A DNA stretch of 64,000 nucleotides from Paenibacillus taihuensis (GCF_003386535.1 NZ_QTTN01000001.1:225979-289978); one strand, 5' to 3'; positions 1 through 9,986 are shown, numbered from the stretch's first letter. Program-made: numbers and translations. Notes: generated by a model not told the origin, from the letters alone.

Positions 1-2
1 AG

Positions 3-1781
3 CGGCTGGAGCGGGAGCTTGTGCCGATCACGAAAGCGGGCTTCGCAGCCAACTATCTCATCTCGGCACGGCTTGTGAAGAAGTCGAATGCAGACGGCTA
101 CTTGGTTGGTTCCCGGGGCTCCGTAGGTTCATCTGTCGTAGCGACATTCCTCGGCATCTCCGAGGTTAACCCGCTTCCGGCGCATTACACCTGTCTCGAT
201 GAAGCCTGCAAGTACAGTGAGTTCTTCCTGGACGGCAGCTACCCAAGCGGATTCGACCTGCCTAATAAGGTTTGCCCGAACTGCGGCAAGCCGCTCAAGG
301 GAGAAGGGCAGGATATTCCGTTCGAGACGTTCCTTGGTTTCAAAGGCGACAAGGTTCCGGATATCGATCTTAACTTCTCCGGCGAATACCAACCGGTTGC
401 GCATAACTTTACCAAAGAAATGTTCGGTCCGGAGAACGTGTTCCGTGCAGGAACAATCGGTACGGTCGCGGAGAAGACAGCATATGGATTTGCGAAGAAA
501 TACGAAGAATCATACGGCAAAAAGTGGCGCGGGGCTGAGCTTGCTCGTCTTGCGAACGGCTGTACGGGCGTTAAGCGAAGCACCGGCCAGCATCCAGGCG
601 GTATCGTCGTAGTGCCGGATTACATCGAGGTCGAGGATGTTACTCCGGTCCAGTTCCCGGCGGATGATGTAAATGCCGAGTGGAAAACGACGCATTTTGA
701 CTATCACGCCTTCGAGGATAATCTGCTGAAGCTCGATATTCTCGGACACGATGATCCGACCATGATGCGGATGCTGCAGGATCTCACAGGTATCGATCCA
801 ACGACGATTCCGATGAACGATCCGAAGGTCATGAGCATGTTCAGCTCGACGGATGCATTGGGCGTCATGCCGGACCAGATTCGTTCCACGGTCGCGACAT
901 ATGGCGTACCGGAGATGGGTACGAAATTCGTTCGTCAGATGCTTGAAGAGACGAAGCCGCAGACGTTTGCCGATTTGCTGCAAATATCAGGCTTGTCTCA
1001 CGGAACAGGCGTATGGCTAGGCAATGCGCAGGAACTGATTAAGAACCGTACTTGCACGATTAAGACCGTTATCGGTTGTCGTGACGATATTATGCTTTTC
1101 TTAATTTATAAAGCAGGCATGGATGCGGGACTCGCGTTCAAAATTACCGAGAGCGTTCGTAAAGGCCGGGGTCTTACGCCGGAGTGGATTGAAGAGATGA
1201 AGCGCTGTAAGGTGCCGCAGTGGTACATTGATTCGTGTCTGAAGATCGAGTACATGTTCCCGAAAGCGCACGCCGCGGCTTATGTCATCTCGGCTGTGCG
1301 TACTGCATACTTCAAGCTGTATCATCCGATCCATTATTACGCGACGTACTTCTCGATTCGTGCGGAAGACTTTGACCTTGAGCTACTGTGCCAAGGCTAC
1401 GAAGCAATCGGCCGCCGATTAGCGGAAATTGAGGCAAAAGGCTTCAACGCTACGCCGAAAGAGAAGAACAGCGTCTCGCTTCTTGAGATGTCGCTCGAAA
1501 TGACGGCTCGTGGCTTCACGTTTAAGCCGGTCGATCTGTATCGTTCCGAAGCGACGCGGTTTATCGTCGACGGCACGTCGTTAATCCCGCCGTTCGGCGC
1601 AATCAGCGGTATAGGCGAGAACGCGGCGAAGAATATCGCCGCCGCTCGCGATTTCGGCGAGTTCTTGTCGATCGAAGACTTCCAACAGAAGTCGAAGGCG
1701 TCGAAGACGATCGTTGAGGTGTTGACGGGGATGGGCTGCTTCCGCGGCCTGCCGGAGTCGAACCAATTGTCGTTGTTCTAA
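3..1781 (+). CDS. polC: DNA polymerase III PolC, C-terminal part (5' truncated by window)
   Basis: Replicative DNA polymerase of low-GC Gram-positives; this is the last ~592 residues of a protein usually about 1,430 long. The reading frame is open from base 3, so the gene starts before the window. Visible are a zinc-binding cluster with cysteines encoded at 192, 207, 273 and 282, then the palm-domain PDIDLNF motif whose two aspartates (codons at 360 and 366) are known catalytic metal ligands in PolC. The fingers region and the C-terminal tail follow, ending in NQLSLF, a plausible beta-clamp-binding QLSLF motif. Followed by a terminator-like hairpin. Identification is secure from motif content and from rimP-nusA downstream. 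Confidence 0.97.
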   Translation, partial: RLERELVPITKAGFAANYLISARLVKKSNADGYLVGSRGSVGSSVVATFLGISEVNPLPAHYTCLDEACKYSEFFLDGSYPSGFDLPNKVCPNCGKPLKGEGQDIPFETFLGFKGDKVPDIDLNFSGEYQPVAHNFTKEMFGPENVFRAGTIGTVAEKTAYGFAKKYEESYGKKWRGAELARLANGCTGVKRSTGQHPGGIVVVPDYIEVEDVTPVQFPADDVNAEWKTTHFDYHAFEDNLLKLDILGHDDPTMMRMLQDLTGIDPTTIPMNDPKVMSMFSSTDALGVMPDQIRSTVATYGVPEMGTKFVRQMLEETKPQTFADLLQISGLSHGTGVWLGNAQELIKNRTCTIKTVIGCRDDIMLFLIYKAGMDAGLAFKITESVRKGRGLTPEWIEEMKRCKVPQWYIDSCLKIEYMFPKAHAAAYVISAVRTAYFKLYHPIHYYATYFSIRAEDFDLELLCQGYEAIGRRLAEIEAKGFNATPKEKNSVSLLEMSLEMTARGFTFKPVDLYRSEATRFIVDGTSLIPPFGAISGIGENAAKNIAAARDFGEFLSIEDFQQKSKASKTIVEVLTGMGCFRGLPESNQLSLF

Positions 1782-1793
1782 TAGGTTGAGTGG

Positions 1794-1826
1794 AAACCCG
1801 GTGCTGTGGTGGCATCGGGTTTTGTG
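1794..1826 (+). terminator. Probable intrinsic terminator of polC
   Basis: AAACCCGGTGC (1794-1804) pairs with GCATCGGGTTT (1812-1822) with one G-T pair and a 7-base loop. The T-run after it is interrupted (TTTTGTGTTGTTGGG), so it may be leaky. Confidence 0.65.
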
Positions 1827-1862
1827 TTGTTGGGTTGTTTGTTTTTGTTCCGTGTGGTTCAG

Positions 1863-1931
1863 GTTCGGCGCAGGCGAACGAGTCCCGTAGGGACGATAGG
1901 TATTTGTTTTGATGGTCGAGGTACGCCGACC
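1863..1931. other. Chain of small hairpins in the polC-rimP gap
   Basis: No credible gene is seen in 1782-2393. This part holds three short perfect hairpins: GTTCG/CGAAC (1863-1867 with 1875-1879), GTCCC/GGGAC (1882-1886 with 1890-1894) and GGTCG/CGACC (1914-1918 with 1927-1931). They precede the larger structured element at 1971-2098 and may belong to the same non-coding unit. A 167-codon open frame across the region (1806-2309) has no ribosome site and no recognisable protein signature, and I take it as spurious. Confidence 0.35.
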
Positions 1932-1970
1932 AAAGACTTCCCGCGAAGCTGGCAGTCTATGCGTAGTTCA

Positions 1971-2098
1971 GGGCAGCCGGAGAGTTTACGTGCCGCCATT
2001 GAACTTGGAATGCTACCGCGGACAGCGGTTCCAATCGAAGCATTCCAAGTTCAACAGCGGCCGCAGGCGCATCCCCGAACGGAGCGGCAGCCATGCCC
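1971..2098. repeat. Structured intergenic element, copy A
   Basis: A perfect 15-bp inverted repeat, TTGAACTTGGAATGC (1999-2013) with its complement (2040-2054), encloses a small CCGC/GCGG hairpin. Outside it, beyond a CA/CA 2x2 internal loop, GCCGC (1992-1996) pairs with GCGGC (2057-2061). Further out GGGCA (1971-1975) can pair with TGCCC (2094-2098). The 3' flank CAACAGCGGCCGCAGG resembles CAACAGCGACCGAAAG of the element at 16764-16917, and the 5' flank and stem share CGCC.TTG.ACTTGGA. Orientation and function are unknown; a structured RNA, a REP-like palindrome or a non-autonomous mobile element are all possible. Confidence 0.6.
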
Positions 2099-2156
2099 AG
2101 CATCGATGCCTTCATTCCCCGCTCCTGTCAACCCCAATGCCCGCCAGCGCCCCTTA

Positions 2157-2185
2157 TTGTCACCACATCATGGTTATGGTATAAT
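2157..2185 (+). promoter_or_regulatory. Sigma-A promoter for the rimP-nusA-infB operon
   Basis: TTGTCA (2157-2162), 17-base spacer, TATAAT (2180-2185). Only one mismatch to consensus in the two boxes. It would give a ~200-nt leader before rimP. Confidence 0.75.
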
Positions 2186-2222
2186 CTTTCTGGTAATGCT
2201 GATGATACGACCTTTTCGCAGA

Positions 2223-2253
2223 AGAGTGGGGAAACCCACTCTTTACGTTTTGT
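2223..2253 (+). terminator. Attenuator-like hairpin in rimP leader
   Basis: AGAGTGGG (2223-2230) and CCCACTCT (2235-2242) form an 8-bp stem capped by a GAAA tetraloop, followed by TTACGTTTTGTC. It lies about 30 bases downstream of the expected start site and 140 bases before rimP, so it looks like an early terminator or attenuator controlling read-through into the operon. The T-run is imperfect. Confidence 0.5.
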
Positions 2254-2393
2254 CTGCACCTTTTTCGCTATACGGAATGTGGAATAACCGCATCTTGCTT
2301 GGGGCCTGAGATTCAGCTAAGAAGAATAAAATTGATCTGCCAGTAACGCCGCCTCTTGCGTGGCGACCAGCTGCAGTGGGAGGTACATCGTTT

Positions 2394-2858
2394 TTGAGCA
2401 CACCTAAGATCAAAACCGCGGTTGAGGAAATGGTAAAACCGTTCCTCGATGAGAATGGATTTGAACTCGTCGACGTTGAGTACGTGAAGGAAGGCAGCAA
2501 CTGGTTCCTTCGTGTCTATGTCGACAAACTAGAAGGCCACATCGATATCGATGAATGCGGCCGCATTAGCGAATACTTGAGTGAGAAACTTGACGAGAAT
2601 GACCCGATTTCGGATGCTTACTTCCTGGAAGTATCCTCGCCTGGTGCGGAACGTCCGCTGAAGAAGCCGGAGGATGTCCACAAATCGGTGGGCAAGCATG
2701 TGTTCGTAACGACTTACGAGCAGATTGGCGGCTTGAAGGAGTTTGAAGGTACTTTGCTTTCTTTTGACGGCGAGGAAGTTGTGGTAGAGATCGGCAAGAA
2801 GAAGCACACAATTCCTTATGCCAAAGTAGCAAGCGCCCGTTTAGCCATCATTTTCTAA
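2394..2858 (+). CDS. rimP: Ribosome maturation factor RimP
   Basis: 154-residue RimP (YlxS) needed for 30S subunit maturation in the cytoplasm. The central signature [20 protein letters not shown], the [12 protein letters not shown] helix and [12 protein letters not shown] are typical of the family; the C-terminal part is the small SH3-like barrel. The TTG at 2394 is preferred because GGGAGGT lies at 2378-2384, about nine bases upstream; the GTG at 2376 overlaps that site. First gene of the rimP-nusA-rnpM-ylxQ-infB-rbfA operon behind the promoter at 2157. Confidence 0.95.
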   Translation: MSTPKIKTAVEEMVKPFLDENGFELVDVEYVKEGSNWFLRVYVDKLEGHIDIDECGRISEYLSEKLDENDPISDAYFLEVSSPGAERPLKKPEDVHKSVGKHVFVTTYEQIGGLKEFEGTLLSFDGEEVVVEIGKKKHTIPYAKVASARLAIIF

Positions 2859-2920
2859 TACGAAAATGCAGGCATGATTATAACGTTAGGGAACCAGTTG
2901 AAAGGGGGAACTCATTTCCA

Positions 2921-4018
2921 ATGAGCATGGAATTTATTGAAGCACTGTCGGAAATCGAAAGAGAGAAAGGGATTAGCAAAGATATTCTGCTCGAAGCCAT
3001 CGAAGCAGCCCTCATCTCCAGCTACAAACGCAATTTTAATACCGCCCAAAACGTACGTGTAGATATTAACCGTTTTACAGGTGTTATCAAAGTATACGCA
3101 CGCAAGCAAGTCGTGGAGGACGTTCTTGACCCGCGCCTTGAAATTTCCGTGGAAGCATCCCGTGAAATCAACCCGCATTACCAGCTTGATGATATCGCAG
3201 AGATCGAAGTAACGCCTCGCGATTTCGGTCGTATTGCGGCACAAACTGCGAAGCAGGTAGTTACGCAACGTATCCGTGAAGCAGAGCGCGGTCTGATCTA
3301 CAATGCATTCATCGATAAAGAAGAAGACATTGTGAACGGGATCGTTCAGCGTCAAGACGTACGCAACCTGTTCATCGACCTTGGTAAAGTAGAAGCGGTT
3401 CTGCCGCTGACTGAACTTATGCCAACTGACAAGTTCAAACACGGTGATCGTGTGAAATCGTTCATTACCAAGGTTGAGAATACGACGAAGGGCCCGCAAA
3501 TTTTCCTTTCCCGTACGCATCCAGGCTTGCTTAAACGTCTGTTTGAGCTCGAAGTGCCTGAAATTTACGATGGCGTCGTTGAGATTCGTTCCGTCGCGCG
3601 TGAAGCGGGCTTCCGTTCGAAGATCGCCGTACATTCCCGCAATCCTGAAGTAGATCCGGTTGGATCCTGCGTCGGCCAGAAGGGGATGCGTGTACAAACG
3701 ATCGTTACTGAGCTCAAAGGCGAGAAGATCGACATCGTACGCTGGTCCGAGAGTGTTGAGGAATATGTGGCGAATGCGCTTAGCCCTTCGAAAGTAATCG
3801 AAGTTATCGTATACGAGCAAGAGAAGATGGCGCGCGTTATCGTGCCGGATTATCAATTGTCGCTTGCGATCGGCATCAAAGGCCAGAACGCTCGCCTCGC
3901 TGCGAAGCTGACAGGCTGGAAGATTGATATCAAGAGCGAGACACAGGCGGAGCAAGAATTTGGCCGTCCAAAATCGCAGGTGGGCACGATGCACCAGGAT
4001 TCCGTTTCCATCGACTAA
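2921..4018 (+). CDS. nusA: Transcription termination/antitermination factor NusA
   Basis: 365 residues, the usual Bacillota length, lacking the C-terminal acidic repeats of proteobacterial NusA. The N-terminal RNA-polymerase-binding domain (MEFIEALSEIEREKGISKDILLEAIEAAL region) is followed by an S1 domain and tandem KH domains, seen as DPVGSCVGQKGMRVQTI and the IGIKGQNARLAAKLTGW motif near the end. It binds RNA polymerase and nascent RNA and modulates pausing and termination. The start at 2921 follows a GAAAGGGGG-type site. Sits between rimP and rnpM in the conserved order. Confidence 0.97.
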   Translation: MSMEFIEALSEIEREKGISKDILLEAIEAALISSYKRNFNTAQNVRVDINRFTGVIKVYARKQVVEDVLDPRLEISVEASREINPHYQLDDIAEIEVTPRDFGRIAAQTAKQVVTQRIREAERGLIYNAFIDKEEDIVNGIVQRQDVRNLFIDLGKVEAVLPLTELMPTDKFKHGDRVKSFITKVENTTKGPQIFLSRTHPGLLKRLFELEVPEIYDGVVEIRSVAREAGFRSKIAVHSRNPEVDPVGSCVGQKGMRVQTIVTELKGEKIDIVRWSESVEEYVANALSPSKVIEVIVYEQEKMARVIVPDYQLSLAIGIKGQNARLAAKLTGWKIDIKSETQAEQEFGRPKSQVGTMHQDSVSID

Positions 4019-4051
4019 TTTTGGGATAGCCGTGTTCAGGGGGGATGCAGG

Positions 4052-4372
4052 GTGAGACCGAGAAAAATACCACTGCGCAAATGTGTGGCCTGCCAGGAGA
4101 TGAAGCCGAAGAAGGAATTGATTCGTGTCGTTCGAACGCCGGACGAAGCGGTATTGATTGACTTGACTGGCAAAAAAGCCGGCCGTGGCGCATATATGTG
4201 CGGCAAAGTGTCCTGCTTCAAGCTTGCAAAGAAGAGCAAAGCGCTGGACCGTGCACTGAAACAGTCCGTCGGCACCGAAATCTATGATCAGCTGGAACAA
4301 GATTTTATAGCAGTCGAGGATGAATTTAACGCGAATAAGGATGCGATGGATGACGATGACGAAGAAGCATAA
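4052..4372 (+). CDS. rnpM: RNase P modulator RnpM (YlxR family)
   Basis: 106-residue YlxR-family protein. Family signatures are RKIPLRKCVACQEMKPKKELIRVVR near the N-terminus and GRGAYMCGKVSCFKLAKK in the middle, with conserved cysteines. The B. subtilis homologue binds RNase P RNA and modulates its activity. Start is GTG at 4052 behind GGGGGGATG. The C-terminus ends in a short acidic tail (DDDDEEA). The last codons overlap the start of ylxQ by about 20 bases, implying translational coupling. Confidence 0.93.
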   Translation: MRPRKIPLRKCVACQEMKPKKELIRVVRTPDEAVLIDLTGKKAGRGAYMCGKVSCFKLAKKSKALDRALKQSVGTEIYDQLEQDFIAVEDEFNANKDAMDDDDEEA

Positions 4373-4688
4373 AGCACTTTCCTTACTCGGCATGGCGATG
4401 CGGGCAGGCAAGCTCGTAACCGGGGACGAAACCGTACTGAAGGCGGTTCGGCAAGGAAAAGCTAAAATCGTCATAGTTGCCGCGGATGCATCAGATAATA
4501 CAAAGAAGAAGTTTCGGGACAAATGCGCCACCTATAATGTCAAGCTAATTGAAGCATTTGACCGGATTACGATCGGGGAAGCGATTGGCAAGTCGGAGCG
4601 AGTGCTGCTCGGCGTAACCGATGCAGGCTTCTCGAAGAGCATCGCACAGAGCTTAACTGAACCTTCGGAGGTGGAGTATATTGACTAA
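4350..4688 (+). CDS. ylxQ: L7Ae-family ribosomal/K-turn-binding protein YlxQ
   Basis: About 112 residues of the L7Ae/L30e fold: [39 protein letters not shown] then [33 protein letters not shown]. The family binds kink-turn RNA. The start at 4350 or 4356 (both ATG) lies in the 3' end of rnpM; AAGGATG (4337-4343) is spaced well for 4350. The 3' end overlaps infB by eight bases. Confidence 0.9.
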   Translation: MTMTKKHKALSLLGMAMRAGKLVTGDETVLKAVRQGKAKIVIVAADASDNTKKKFRDKCATYNVKLIEAFDRITIGEAIGKSERVLLGVTDAGFSKSIAQSLTEPSEVEYID

Positions 4689-7600
4689 ACAGAATGAGAG
4701 CAAGGACAATAAAGATAAAACACGCGTCTATGAATACGCCAAGTCGCTCAATATGAGCAGTAAAGAAATCATTACCATTCTCAAGCGGCTCAATCTTCCT
4801 GTAAATAATCATATGAGCGTTATGGAGAATGAAATGGTCTCGAAAGTGGAAGGATTCTTCCGTGACATTAAAGCCAATGCAGCTGCGAAACGTGCGCAGG
4901 AGAGCGCAACGGTATCAGGAGCGGCAGGAGCTTCAAATAATAATAATCGTTCTTCTCAGCAAGGACAGCCAGAACGGAAGCCGCAGCAGTCTCATCATAC
5001 GAATGCATCGCAGCAATCTGGACAGGTTAACAAAAATACACAAGAAGCGCAGGGGAATATGAACACAACAAATACACAACCACCAGCAGCGAATAACGCT
5101 GCCAAACCAGCCGCAAGTCCATCATCCAATTCAGATTTAGCTGCTAATGCAGCACCAACTTCTACTACGAACACTCAACCTTCGGCGGATGCATCCAATC
5201 ATTCATCTCATCAGCAGCGCCAGCAAGGTCAAGGCCAAGGCCAAGGCCAAGGCGGCGGCTATCAAGGCAACCGTCAAGGCGGTCAAGGTGGCGGTCAGCG
5301 TCAAGGCGGCTACCAAGGCAATCGTCCGCAAGGTCAAGGCGGCGGCTACCAAGGTAACCGTCCGCAAGGTCAAGGCGGTCAAGGCGGCGGCTATCAAGGC
5401 AACCGTCCGCAAGGCCAAGGCGGTCAAGGCGGCGGCTACCAAGGAAACCGTCCGCAAGGTCAAGGCGGTCAAGGCGGCGGCTATCAAGGCAACCGTCCAC
5501 AAGGTCAAGGCGGTCAAGGCGGAGGCGGCTATCAAGGTAACCGTCCACAAGGTCAAGGCGGCCAAGGCGGAGGCGGCTATCAAGGCAACCGTCCGCAAGG
5601 TCAAGGCGGCGGCTATCAAGGCAATCGTCCGCAAGGTCAAGGCGGCCAAGGCGGCAGTCAAGGTGGAGGCGGCGGTTTCAATCGCAGCTCAGCGCCACGC
5701 CAAGATCAATCGTCGGCACCAAGAAGCAGCGGCGGCAGCAGTGCACCTGCACCACGTACGTTCGATTCAAGACCGTCCGAGGACAGACGCAGAAGCAATC
5801 CGAAAGCTGCGAACAATTCGTTCAATAGCGTAAACAAACGTTTTGACGATAACCGTACGGGCAGCAACTTCAAAAACAATCGCGGCGGCAGGAATAATAA
5901 AGGCGGCAGAGGCCAACAGCAAGAGCGCAGAGAGAAAATCGACAACACGCCGAAGAAAATTATTGTACGCGGTACAATGACGGTTGGCGATTTGGCGAAA
6001 CTGCTGCATAAGGACGCTTCCGAAGTCATTAAGAAGCTCATTATGCTTGGCGTTATGGCGACAATTAACCAAGAGGTCGATCTCGATACGGTTCAACTGA
6101 TCGCATCCGAATATGGTGTTGAAGTTGAAGTGAAGATCCCGGTTGAAGAGGATGCATTCGAGACGTTCGAGGAGAAGGACGAAGATGAAGAGCTCGAAGC
6201 TCGTCCGCCAGTTGTTACGATCATGGGTCACGTTGACCACGGTAAAACAACGCTTCTTGATGCGATCCGCCATACGAGTGTAACAAGCGGCGAAGCCGGC
6301 GGCATTACGCAGCATATCGGTGCGTACCAAGTTGAGATTAACCATAAGAAGATTACATTCCTTGATACACCAGGTCACGAAGCGTTTACGCTCATGCGTG
6401 CACGTGGTGCACAAGTTACGGATATTACGATTATCGTAGTTGCAGCGGACGACGGCGTTATGCCACAGACGGTTGAAGCCATCAACCATGCGAAAGCAGC
6501 TGGCGTGCCAATCATCGTAGCTGTGAACAAAATCGATAAGCCGGATGCAGATCCAGACCGTATCAAGCAAAGCTTGACCGAGTATGAGCTGGTACCTGAA
6601 GAGTGGGGCGGCGATACGATCTTCGTGAACGTGTCTGCGAAGCAGCGTATCAACCTCGAAGAGCTTCTCGAGATGATTCTTCTCGTTGCTGAAGTGAACG
6701 ACTACAAAGCGAACCCGAACAAACGTGCTCGCGGTACGGTCATTGAAGCCGAGCTCGACAAAGGTAAAGGTCCGGTTGCGCGCGTTCTCGTGCAGCACGG
6801 TACGCTTAAGATCGGCGACGCATTCGTTGCAGGTAACTGCTTCGGCCGTGTTCGTGCGATGGTCAACGACAAGGGCCGCAGGCTGAAAGAAGCGGGTCCA
6901 AGCACGCCAATCGAGATCACCGGTCTGACTGAGGTGCCTCAAGCGGGCGATCCGTTCCTCGTGTTCGAAGATGAGCGCAAAGCGCGTGCAATTGCTGAGC
7001 GTCGTGCAATCAAGCAGCGTCAAGCTGATCTTGGCGCGAACACGCGAGTAACGCTCGAAGATTTGTACAATCATATTAAAGAAGGCGAGATCAAAGATCT
7101 CAACGTTATCATCAAGGCGGACGTTCAAGGCTCCACTGAGGCGCTCAAAGGATCGCTTGCCAAGATTGATGTTGAAGGCGTACGCGTGAAGATCATTCAC
7201 AGCGGTGCTGGTGCGATCACGGAGTCCGACATCAACCTTGCTGCTGCATCAAGCGCAATCGTTATCGGCTTCAACGTTCGTCCTGAGCCGCAAGCACTCG
7301 CAACGGCTGAGCAAGAGAAAGTCGATATCCGTCTGCACAGCATCATTTACAACGTCATTGACGAGATCGAGCACGCAATGAAAGGCATGCTGGATCCTGT
7401 GTTCAAAGAAGTTGTTATTGGTCAAGCAGAAGTGCGGAACTTGTTCAAAGTTACGAAGGTCGGCGTTATCGCAGGCTGTATGGTAACATCCGGCAAAATT
7501 ACACGTTCGGCAAAAGCTCGCTTGATCCGCGGCGGAGTTGTGACGTTCGAAGGCGAGATCGAGTCGCTCAAACGCTACAAGGACGATGCGAAAGAAGTGG

Positions 7601-7698
7601 CACAAGGCTACGAGTGCGGTATCACGCTGGATAAGTTCAATGACCTCAAAGAAGGCGACATCATCGAAGCCTACATCTTGGAGTCAGTAGAGAGGTGA
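4681..7698 (+). CDS. infB: Translation initiation factor IF-2
   Basis: 1,005-residue GTPase that delivers initiator tRNA to the 30S subunit. The N-terminal IF2-N fold ([22 protein letters not shown]) is followed by a long low-complexity linker with nine YQGNR repeats (residues about 180-335), a second IF2-N-like segment ([17 protein letters not shown]), then the G domain with GHVDHGKT (516-523), DTPGHE (562-567) and NKID (616-619), and domains II to IV. TTG start at 4681 with GGAGGTGG upstream. It is about 290 residues longer than the short form of B. subtilis, mostly because of the linker. Confidence 0.97.
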   Translation: MTKQNESKDNKDKTRVYEYAKSLNMSSKEIITILKRLNLPVNNHMSVMENEMVSKVEGFFRDIKANAAAKRAQESATVSGAAGASNNNNRSSQQGQPERKPQQSHHTNASQQSGQVNKNTQEAQGNMNTTNTQPPAANNAAKPAASPSSNSDLAANAAPTSTTNTQPSADASNHSSHQQRQQGQGQGQGQGGGYQGNRQGGQGGGQRQGGYQGNRPQGQGGGYQGNRPQGQGGQGGGYQGNRPQGQGGQGGGYQGNRPQGQGGQGGGYQGNRPQGQGGQGGGGYQGNRPQGQGGQGGGGYQGNRPQGQGGGYQGNRPQGQGGQGGSQGGGGGFNRSSAPRQDQSSAPRSSGGSSAPAPRTFDSRPSEDRRRSNPKAANNSFNSVNKRFDDNRTGSNFKNNRGGRNNKGGRGQQQERREKIDNTPKKIIVRGTMTVGDLAKLLHKDASEVIKKLIMLGVMATINQEVDLDTVQLIASEYGVEVEVKIPVEEDAFETFEEKDEDEELEARPPVVTIMGHVDHGKTTLLDAIRHTSVTSGEAGGITQHIGAYQVEINHKKITFLDTPGHEAFTLMRARGAQVTDITIIVVAADDGVMPQTVEAINHAKAAGVPIIVAVNKIDKPDADPDRIKQSLTEYELVPEEWGGDTIFVNVSAKQRINLEELLEMILLVAEVNDYKANPNKRARGTVIEAELDKGKGPVARVLVQHGTLKIGDAFVAGNCFGRVRAMVNDKGRRLKEAGPSTPIEITGLTEVPQAGDPFLVFEDERKARAIAERRAIKQRQADLGANTRVTLEDLYNHIKEGEIKDLNVIIKADVQGSTEALKGSLAKIDVEGVRVKIIHSGAGAITESDINLAAASSAIVIGFNVRPEPQALATAEQEKVDIRLHSIIYNVIDEIEHAMKGMLDPVFKEVVIGQAEVRNLFKVTKVGVIAGCMVTSGKITRSAKARLIRGGVVTFEGEIESLKRYKDDAKEVAQGYECGITLDKFNDLKEGDIIEAYILESVER
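5218..5690 (+). repeat. Tandem Gly/Gln-rich coding repeats inside infB
   Basis: Nine copies of a segment encoding YQGNR (codons starting near 5259, 5309, 5346, 5391, 5436, 5481, 5528, 5577 and 5616). Copies three to six are spaced exactly 45 bases, then 48, 48 and 39. Third-base differences between copies show the array is not freshly duplicated. All spacings keep the frame. Confidence 0.9.
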
Positions 7699-7705
7699 TT
7701 AACCT

Positions 7706-8062
7706 ATGGCGAAAGTCCGCGTAGGACGTGTAGGTGAACAAATTAAGAAAGAATTGAGCCAGATTATCCAGACGGAGCTTAAAGATCCGCGGATTGGCTT
7801 TATTACCGTAACTGGCGTCGACTTGACGAACGATATGTCTCAGGCTCGGATTTACCTGAGCGTCCTCGGAAGCGACGAGCAGAAGGAGGAGACGCTGAAA
7901 GCACTTGCCCGCGGCAAAGGCTTCCTGCGCTCCGAGCTCGGCAAACGGATTCGGTTCCGTCACACACCTGACCTGCTGTTCAAGTTTGACAGCAGCATCG
8001 AGTACGGCAGCCGAATTGAATCGCTGCTTACCGACATTAACGGCGGGAGTGTTCAGCAATGA
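7706..8062 (+). CDS. rbfA: 30S ribosome-binding factor RbfA
   Basis: 118-residue KH-fold protein acting in late 16S/30S maturation. Diagnostic segments are [47 protein letters not shown] and [24 protein letters not shown] at 7706 follows AGAGAGGTGATTAACCT, seven bases after the infB stop. Its stop overlaps the next gene's start, so it is co-translated with nrnA. Confidence 0.96.
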   Translation: MAKVRVGRVGEQIKKELSQIIQTELKDPRIGFITVTGVDLTNDMSQARIYLSVLGSDEQKEETLKALARGKGFLRSELGKRIRFRHTPDLLFKFDSSIEYGSRIESLLTDINGGSVQQ

Positions 8063-9069
8063 CCGCCGGTAATGGTGCGGCGTTCTCAGCTGCGTACCTG
8101 GAACAGTTACAAGGGGCTTTGGAGTTCATTCGAGGCGGCAATCGGTTTCTTGTCGTCTCGCATGTTCAGCCTGATGGCGATGCCATCAGCTCCACAATCG
8201 TTGTTGGCTGGCTGCTTGAACAGCTTGGCAAACAAGCGGTGTTGATGAATGAAGGCAAAGTACCTGTGCGGCTTCAGTTTATGGACAGGTCGGCTTCCAT
8301 CATCAATTACAGCACGATGCAGCCAACTGAAAAGTTCGACCGCATTATCGCGATCGATTGCGCCGATTTTCGCCGGATAGGGCTTGTGAGCTCGTTATTC
8401 ACCGAGGATGCACAGCTTCTTAATATCGATCATCATCCTACTAATGATGCGTTCGGAGCGGCAAATCTGATTCGAGTCGATGCGGCAGCAACGGTTGAGA
8501 TTTTATATGATCTGATTGAGTACGGCGCGGTACCGCTCGATAAAGAAGTGGCAACCGCGATCTATACCGGTTTATTAACGGATACAGGCGGTTTCCGCTA
8601 TTCCAACACAACGCCGCGAGTGATGCATATCGCTTCACGGATGTTGGAACAAGGCGCGCCGGCTCATTTTATAGCGAACCTTCTGCTGGAGATGATGACG
8701 AAGGCACAGCTGCTTATTTTGCAGCGGGGCCTCAGCCGTCTCTTGTTCTCGGAAGATAACAAAATCGCTTCACTCTACGTGACGCACGCAGATATGGCGG
8801 AAACAGGCGCTGTCGGCGATGATCTCGAAGGTCTCGTCAATTACGCGCTTAATGTGGAAGGCGTAGAAGTGGGCATTTTGCTCAAAGAAACCGAGAATGG
8901 CGAAGTGAAAGTGAGCATGCGTTCCGCCGGCAAGGTGGACGTTTCCGCAATTGCGCAATCATTCGGAGGTGGAGGGCATGTACGTGCGGCAGGCTGCAGA
9001 GTCGTGCACGGCATTCCTGAAACCGCCACATTAGTTGTAAATGCAGTAAGAGAGGCGCTGGATAAATGA
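8059..9069 (+). CDS. nrnA: Bifunctional oligoribonuclease / pAp phosphatase NrnA
   Basis: 336-residue DHH/DHHA1 phosphoesterase that degrades nanoRNA and dephosphorylates 3'-phosphoadenosine 5'-phosphate in the known family. Metal-site motifs are HVQPDGD (H35, D39, D41), [10 protein letters not shown], the name-giving IDHHPTN and [12 protein letters not shown]; the DHHA1 substrate-binding motif [10 protein letters not shown] is near the C-terminus. ATGA overlaps with both rbfA and truB mark a tightly coupled operon. Confidence 0.95.
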   Translation: MTAGNGAAFSAAYLEQLQGALEFIRGGNRFLVVSHVQPDGDAISSTIVVGWLLEQLGKQAVLMNEGKVPVRLQFMDRSASIINYSTMQPTEKFDRIIAIDCADFRRIGLVSSLFTEDAQLLNIDHHPTNDAFGAANLIRVDAAATVEILYDLIEYGAVPLDKEVATAIYTGLLTDTGGFRYSNTTPRVMHIASRMLEQGAPAHFIANLLLEMMTKAQLLILQRGLSRLLFSEDNKIASLYVTHADMAETGAVGDDLEGLVNYALNVEGVEVGILLKETENGEVKVSMRSAGKVDVSAIAQSFGGGGHVRAAGCRVVHGIPETATLVVNAVREALDK

Positions 9070-9986
9070 TGGATGGCATCTTGGCGGTCTGGAAGCCAGC
9101 TGGCTGGACCTCTCATGACGTCGTTGCGAAGGTAAGACGATTAATAAAGGTGAAGCGGATTGGTCATACCGGTACGCTTGATCCAGAAGTGACGGGCGTG
9201 CTTCCGCTCTGCATCGGCAGAGCGACACGTGTCGTCGAATATGTGCAAGAGCGGCCAAAGAGCTACGAAGCGGAAATGAAATTCGGTATCGCTACGGATA
9301 CGGAAGATATGTCAGGCACTGTACTGACGGAACTTCCTTCTGTAAGCCTAACGGAAGAAGAAATCCGCCGCGTGCTCGAGGCCTTCATTGGCGAGATCGA
9401 ACAGGTACCGCCGATGTATTCCGCAGTAAAGGTCGATGGCAAGAGGCTTTATGAGCTTGCGCGAGAAGGACAAGTCGTTGAACGGAAGTCGAGAGTGGTT
9501 ACCATCCACAAGCTCGAGCTTCTGGAGATGAAGCTGGATCAGCCTCATCCGACGATTCGTTTCTCCGTAGAATGCTCGAAAGGTACATACATTCGCACAC
9601 TTTGCGTCGATATCGGACAAGCGCTTCATGTTCCAGCGGTAATGGTGAAATTGACGCGAACGATGTCAGGCGGCTTCACAGAAGCAGACTGCTACACGCT
9701 CGAAGACATTGCCAAGCTGATGGAGTCAGGAGAGCTCTCATCCAAGCTGACACCGGCCGATCAGGCGATTGATCACTTCCCGCGCGCGACGGTCAGCGAT
9801 CATAATGTGCAGCGTGCTTTTCAAGGCAAACGGATCGGATTAAGCTATTTGCTTGAGAATGAGCCGTTCGAAGCTGATTCAATCATTCGCGTATATGGGG
9901 AAGACGGCACGTTCGCCGGCTTGTTCGAGCAAGATCAAGAAACAGCTTCGCTCAAAGGTGTGAAAGTTTTCACGCCCACCGCGTAA
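9066..9986 (+). CDS. truB: tRNA pseudouridine(55) synthase TruB
   Basis: 306 residues. Makes pseudouridine 55 in the T-loop of tRNAs. The catalytic aspartate is D39 in GHTGTLDPEVTGVLPLCIGRATR; the family normally has A where E follows P here. PPMYSAVKVDGKRLYELAREG and CSKGTYIRTLCVDIG are further TruB signatures, and a PUA-like C-terminal part follows. It begins inside the nrnA stop and is followed 38 bases later by ribF. Confidence 0.96.
   Translation: MMDGILAVWKPAGWTSHDVVAKVRRLIKVKRIGHTGTLDPEVTGVLPLCIGRATRVVEYVQERPKSYEAEMKFGIATDTEDMSGTVLTELPSVSLTEEEIRRVLEAFIGEIEQVPPMYSAVKVDGKRLYELAREGQVVERKSRVVTIHKLELLEMKLDQPHPTIRFSVECSKGTYIRTLCVDIGQALHVPAVMVKLTRTMSGGFTEADCYTLEDIAKLMESGELSSKLTPADQAIDHFPRATVSDHNVQRAFQGKRIGLSYLLENEPFEADSIIRVYGEDGTFAGLFEQDQETASLKGVKVFTPTA

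Noticed and set aside
1806..2309. 167-codon open frame after polC
   Set aside because: No ribosome site, low-complexity translation, and it crosses the terminator, the structured element and the rimP promoter.
2912..4531. Long open frame on the minus strand opposite nusA
   Set aside because: Shadow of nusA/rnpM/ylxQ codon usage; translation rich in Phe, His, Cys and Arg with no domain. The same applies to the minus-strand frames opposite infB, pnp and the RNase J gene.
5147..5833. Ala/Lys/Val-rich frame overlapping infB repeats
   Set aside because: Out-of-frame reading of the tandem repeats; repeats keep several frames open. A tandem-repeat protein or CRISPR array was considered and dismissed because units are coding, contiguous and without spacers.
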